This document shows, in pieces, positions 4,001 through 6,371 of a stretch of 6,371 bases of DNA (its first letter is position 1; each line of letters begins with the position of its first letter). The stretch lies in NCBI GenBank assembly GCA_913058025.1, contig CAJXPN010000276.1, positions 1 to 6,371 of the forward strand, read 5' to 3'. The DNA is from an uncultured Myxococcales bacterium. GTDB taxonomy: Bacteria; Myxococcota_A; Bradymonadia; Bradymonadales; Bradymonadaceae. The notes under the pieces are model-generated. The model worked only from the letters and a program-made list of their open reading frames with translations, was not told where the DNA came from and ran no database searches. Made by a program: the position numbers and the translations under genes.

Positions 4001-6371
4001 CTCGGCGCTCGAGGACCCCGACTACCGACTCCGCCTGCTCGACGCGCCCCCCACTCCGGCGCTCCATCACACCCACGGCGACGGCGCCCTCGTGAGCATC
4101 ATGTCGCTGCTGGCGACCCAGATGGAGCTGATCAAGAAGATCGCCGAGCTGCACGCTCGGGCGAACGGAAGGACCGTGCCCGACAGCGTCGTCGCGGCGC
4201 TCAGACGCGTGGGCATCATCGAGGCCTACGTCGGGAGGCTCGGCACCCGCGGCGGCGCCCAGCTCGGGGCCAACGCTCCCCGCTGGTTCGCCACCTTCCA
4301 GTCGGCGCAGAGCCGCTTCGAGTCGTCACGCGCGACCGCGCTGCTCGCGCTCGACGCCGCGGTGAGCGGCCGAAACCCGCTGGGGATCGACGACGCCGAC
4401 CTCCCCCTCTACTTCTCACAGGTCGCCACCGACGCCGGCAGCCGCTACACCGCCGTCTCCGACTACATCCTCGGTGACCCCTCGCTCGGCCAGCGAGGCA
4501 TCGCGACCAACGCCGTCGAGGACGCCCTCGAGGCGTTCGAGGACGCGCAGGCGGCCTACCTGAACGAGAAGGCGCGCCAGGTCAACGTCATCAACGACGA
4601 CGCAGACTGGGAGCTCCGGGTCACGACCGCCAAGATCGAGCTCGGCGCGTCCATCCAGGACCTCTGCGGGGAGAGCATCTACCCGCTGCTGGGCGCCGAG
4701 GAGGTCGCCGACGCGTACCTCGAGGACCCCGCGAAGTTCTTCATCGAGGTCGATCCCGTGACGGGCGAGGAGACGCGCTACAAGAAACCAGGCGCCGTCG
4801 ACTTCTCGAAGTGTTGGTTCCGAGACCTCCCCGAGTGCAAGGCCGATGAGGACGTCGAGGCCCGTATCGCCGCCGCCGACGCATACGACGAGCTCGTCGC
4901 CCAGGACCTCGAGGACGCCATCGAGGCCAACGCCCTCAACGACGTCTGCGTGGCCGCGCTCTCCGCGGCCGACGTCGAGCTGCCGCGCTGCGACGACGAC
5001 CTGCGCTTCCCGGAGCTGGAGACCTCGGAGTACAGATGGGGATTCAGCCTCGTCCAGGAACAAGCCCTCGGTGGCTGCGTCTTCACCCGCGGCACGAACT
5101 GGAACGACGACTATTGTTTCGCGCCCGTGGCGAACCCGACGACCCGGCCCTCAGCGGCCTCTCCCGCGCTGAAGCGGCTCGAAGAGCAGCTCCTGGCGGG
5201 ACCCATGCCGATCGACCTCGTCCGCCAGACCTTCCTGAAGCGCTACACGGACGGCGCGGTACGTCTCGAAGATCGGTTCTTCACCGGATGTAGCACCATC
5301 GAGGACGCGACGGCGCAGAAGGCGACGAACATCGTGCCGTGGGGAACCGGCCCGAACCTCTGCTCGAACGTCCCAGCCCCCCAATGCCCCGAGCTCGTCG
5401 AGAACGGCGTGACGGTTCGACCCGCCGGCCCGTGCCCGGGCATCGGCATCATCCCGGACGTGATCTACGAGCCGGGTCGCCGCGAGTGCGACGAGGCGTG
5501 TGACGGCGACACCGACTGCCACTCCAAGCCCGAGTGCATCGTCGAAGACGACGCGTGCCTCTCGAGCCTCACGGATGAGGAGAGGACCGCCTGCGACCCC
5601 CTGGGCGGGTGCGTTCTCCCCGATGCCTGCGTCCTCAACCCGGAGCTCCCCGACCTGCGCATCGAGTGCACGGTCGACTTCGCCACGGGGTCCGAGACGT
5701 TCATCGAATACGTCACCAACGCCGACCTCGCGATCAACGTCGCGGTGGACCCCGCGAAGCGGGCGGCGGTGAAGGCCCAATGCAAAGATCGCCACCCGAG
5801 GCGCTTCGTGGGCTACATCCCACCCCCCCGAGACTTCGAGGTCACGAAGTCGGTGTGCTACCGCGGCGCGCTCGGTTCACAGGCCGTCTCGCTGCGTGAG
5901 CTGGTCGCTCAGATCGAGTCCGCGAACTCCGAGCTCGAGGCGATCCAGAACGAGCACCGCATCTCGATGGAGAGCTGCTTCCTGCTCGCGGAGGGCAACG
6001 CCGACCTCAACCTGGCGCAAGACAAGTTCGCCACTCAGCGCTCCAAGTACACCGGCGCGAAGCTGGCCATGGACCTGGCCGCGGCCGAGGCCAGGAACGC
6101 ACAGGATTGTATCTCGGCGTTCAACGGCGCCGACCTCCCGGAGGCGCCCAGCCCGACGGGGATCATCAACACGATCAAGGACTCGGGCGGGGCCGCGGCG
6201 GAGTGCGCCGCGGGCACCATCGCGGGCACGCTCGAGAAGGTCTCCATCGGGCTCGAGTTCGCCATGGGCGAGCTCGACACCGCGCACGAAGGGACGATGC
6301 TGGCGATCGAGACGGCCACGGACGAGAGCAGGTGCTTCAAGGAGGCCGAGCTCACGCTGGTGAGCCCTGTC
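1026..6371 (+). CDS. Giant Cys-rich exported protein, probable lipoprotein, 3'-truncated
   Basis: The frame is open for 1,782 codons to the right edge with no stop. Third positions are overwhelmingly G or C from start to end and I saw no frameshift. ATG 1026 is the first in-frame start after the stop at 948-950 and is followed directly by a signal peptide, so the start is well supported. Visible parts: residues 1-22 signal sequence with C23 as possible lipidated Cys; 38-90 Cys module (ten Cys); about 95-520 beta-rich, Ser/Thr/Gly/Pro-containing; about 525-860 mixed with scattered Cys (C530, C579, C588, C673, C719, C728, C778, C787, C793, C829, C854); about 870-1308 mainly helical; 1446-1611 second Cys module; 1621 to the end coiled-coil and helical with C1651, C1695, C1727 and C1770. 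The even Cys content of the modules and the export signal suggest a disulfide-bonded protein outside the cytoplasm, on the outer membrane or periplasmic face. I recognise no catalytic motif and no named domain, so function is unknown. Adhesin, surface scaffold and toxin-like helical shell are all open guesses. The last one or two codons may be adapter-derived. Confidence 0.9.
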   Translation, partial: MKHNAYAPLLCILSVFAGPTLGCGGCDEEPITQVAGSCTPDSDLIAEGRECRRDDQCPCGAHCSMGLCAATCASSSDCADGQTCDTFGRCGAPGATVSPRNALVQGRPRILQSGIIAGPRDQPRLLTVVADDGPITSMRLKADPGAEIALAVPGVESTALEYSDEVIVGEEIAEGGVLNVYTRPLADTPAGEDPPISGVTVVTASNTSTSVPIASAAAFEPPAPPPSSLEGMYEGAARVVFSGVSGRNGFVGSSPIRDVSTRITAEVFPASGGRAVLVLRDPLRLIHPEGEWVGEIILDENPRVEMPAFEQIAPLQMAGSTIHVVTVAGDGALAGDPSEDGWSGSLQFKLDLEFSGASSSTLAPRQIWQIGIGRVADPSGASAPAVDEAAALTFDPDVAAQTPFAHEQAFLDVVAPTSTGRSVTLEGETSTSVRINHSGHSLNSNQSITLTGATGPDAGLWNRSHAVTRINDSLSYQIMTPVFPLVLPTGNLTASINQVQAEFDRQYLSDPAERAAISELLPASMSVTHCADSSSIEGAGIMTYPTLGLVGVKALTGFDAFTDGVDVIEQHPRGPIQPCRSDEWTPDCGPRGPFPPSFMSFRARTAISDEELQRSILSSLVEATTFTTTGGNDTYIGGDGSTYIASASFGGSSMDDFRFPLNAGGALEQAVPCAVDMTSIVAPAPVTSPTVNPFDPSTLGPSVRAVFDPAIVDDTFDGCATIEESYDCIVVDIEDLVDPAEREATFILGYYANYTIGNRTGAGFPRFEIEGATFTKVCVFPRRSTTCVAGALCDDETDTEGFDPSSLAATIEDGGTGPGEYSGAGELKCEDGGAGLEMPMDVGSPTSDVLTTACMEDIEALFALTGPSIPVGTVADRLEAIGWRTASTNGCLEPSRFLTMLGLSGDTARQLGAFSPDRPYDTNDAIFLRLLQRYLQAHDFIAAQSGNGGDIAESFASGDAIADLETALEGSLRAWDLLLHPRIGSALAGVSRSALEDPDYRLRLLDAPPTPALHHTHGDGALVSIMSLLATQMELIKKIAELHARANGRTVPDSVVAALRRVGIIEAYVGRLGTRGGAQLGANAPRWFATFQSAQSRFESSRATALLALDAAVSGRNPLGIDDADLPLYFSQVATDAGSRYTAVSDYILGDPSLGQRGIATNAVEDALEAFEDAQAAYLNEKARQVNVINDDADWELRVTTAKIELGASIQDLCGESIYPLLGAEEVADAYLEDPAKFFIEVDPVTGEETRYKKPGAVDFSKCWFRDLPECKADEDVEARIAAADAYDELVAQDLEDAIEANALNDVCVAALSAADVELPRCDDDLRFPELETSEYRWGFSLVQEQALGGCVFTRGTNWNDDYCFAPVANPTTRPSAASPALKRLEEQLLAGPMPIDLVRQTFLKRYTDGAVRLEDRFFTGCSTIEDATAQKATNIVPWGTGPNLCSNVPAPQCPELVENGVTVRPAGPCPGIGIIPDVIYEPGRRECDEACDGDTDCHSKPECIVEDDACLSSLTDEERTACDPLGGCVLPDACVLNPELPDLRIECTVDFATGSETFIEYVTNADLAINVAVDPAKRAAVKAQCKDRHPRRFVGYIPPPRDFEVTKSVCYRGALGSQAVSLRELVAQIESANSELEAIQNEHRISMESCFLLAEGNADLNLAQDKFATQRSKYTGAKLAMDLAAAEARNAQDCISAFNGADLPEAPSPTGIINTIKDSGGAAAECAAGTIAGTLEKVSIGLEFAMGELDTAHEGTMLAIETATDESRCFKEAELTLVSPV
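1137..1295 (+). other. N-terminal cysteine module of the giant protein
   Basis: Residues 38-90 hold ten cysteines: 38, 51, 57, 59, 63, 68, 72, 78, 84 and 90. The last four are evenly spaced by six residues (C-x5-C-x5-C-x5-C), in the pattern DC-x-DGQTC-DTFGRC. Small disulfide-rich modules like this follow the signal peptide in many myxobacterial surface proteins. It probably folds as a disulfide-stabilised knot outside the cytoplasm. No ligand can be inferred. Confidence 0.6.
3633..4949 (+). other. Long helical region of the giant protein
   Basis: Residues 870-1308 are rich in Ala, Leu, Glu, Asp, Gln and Arg with amphipathic spacing, as in SLLATQMELIKKIAELHARA and in residues 1164-1195, where Ala/Leu/Glu/Gln dominate and Pro and Gly are absent. 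Short loops with Pro or Gly (for example SGRNPLGIDDADLPLYF) separate helices. This reads as a multi-helix bundle or rod. It is called from composition and periodicity only; I cannot name a family. Confidence 0.5.
3649..3670. repeat. 22-bp perfect palindrome inside the giant ORF
   Basis: CCGATCGCCTC (3649-3659) is followed directly by its exact reverse complement GAGGCGATCGG (3660-3670). It codes for part of VADRLEAIGW at the start of the helical region. It carries two CGATCG sites and a central CTCGAG. It has no loop, so it would work as a two-fold DNA site rather than an RNA hairpin. It may equally be a coincidence of GC-rich codons. Confidence 0.7.
5361..5858 (+). other. Second cysteine-rich module of the giant protein
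   Basis: Residues 1446-1611 contain fourteen cysteines: 1446, 1454, 1470, 1488, 1492, 1498, 1504, 1511, 1523, 1529, 1535, 1548, 1586 and 1611. The densest part, 1488-1535, has spacings of 4 to 12 residues, with acidic stretches such as CDEACDGDTDC. The even count fits seven disulfides. The acidic residues between Cys could also bind calcium, but no canonical calcium loop is clear. The module separates the helical region from the terminal coiled coil. Confidence 0.55.
5886..6371 (+). other. C-terminal coiled-coil and helical region, cut by the contig end
   Basis: From V1621 hydrophobic residues recur at 3-4 spacing (L1623, L1626, I1630, A1633, L1637, I1640), a regular coiled-coil heptad pattern. 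More Ala/Leu/Glu-rich helices follow. Single cysteines occur at 1651, 1695, 1727 and 1770, 32 to 44 residues apart, each inside a helical stretch, which would suit disulfide staples between neighbouring helices. The protein continues past the window. Confidence 0.5.

Noticed and set aside
3584..4477. 297-residue plus-strand frame overlapping the giant gene
   Set aside because: It is dominated by Arg, Pro, Gly and His, as expected for an out-of-frame reading of GC-rich codons, while the main frame remains open with normal composition.
3633..4949. Helical region as a Tc-toxin-like component
   Set aside because: The idea comes only from length and helical composition. I could not point to a diagnostic motif, so it is offered only as a comparison to test and not as a call.
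4416..5063. 215-residue minus-strand frame with a protein-like Val/Leu/Gly/Asp composition
   Set aside because: Its codons are the exact complements of the + codons (GAC gives GTC, GAG gives CTC, GCC gives GGC), which produces Val/Leu/Gly-rich text automatically. No start signal or motif supports it.
1..6371. CRISPR array, tRNA, rRNA or prophage signals
   Set aside because: I saw no regularly spaced repeats, no cloverleaf-like sequence, no conserved rRNA stretch and no phage gene motifs on either strand.

Overview
This window looks like one complete short-read assembly contig from a GC-rich bacterium. It holds two genes on the + strand, and library adapter was left on the left end. Bases 1-47 are not biological. 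They read as the end of the Illumina P7 oligo, an 8-base i7 index, the Nextera read-2 adapter and the 19-bp Tn5 mosaic end. The last five bases (CTGTC, 6367-6371) are also the first five bases of the reverse mosaic end, so the right edge may be a tagmentation boundary too. Both genes are therefore cut by fragment ends.

The organism is probably a deltaproteobacterial/myxobacterial lineage (Myxococcota, perhaps Polyangiales). This is inferred from the strong G/C preference at third codon positions and from a very large exported protein that starts with a lipoprotein-like signal followed by a cysteine module of the C-x5-C-x5-C-x5-C kind, a style common in that group. No rRNA or marker gene is present to confirm it.

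Layout: 49-762 is the 3' part of a calcineurin-like metallophosphoesterase with altered metal-site motifs, and its stop codon lies inside a 10-bp GC hairpin (760-783). Then comes a 263-bp gap that becomes AT-rich near 890-955 and holds a weak candidate promoter and a hairpin over the ribosome-binding site. From 1026 to the right edge one reading frame stays open: 1,782 codons with no stop. It encodes a giant, Cys-rich, probably lipid-anchored or secreted protein whose 3' end is missing. Its visible order is signal peptide, Cys module, beta-rich part, a middle part with scattered Cys, a long helical part, a second Cys-rich module, and a coiled-coil/helical part that runs off the window.

The two genes share a strand, but the gap, the hairpin and the AT-rich leader suggest separate transcription. 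Nothing visible links their functions. The main candidate for something undescribed is the giant protein. I recognise no enzymatic or named domain in it, so no function is assigned.
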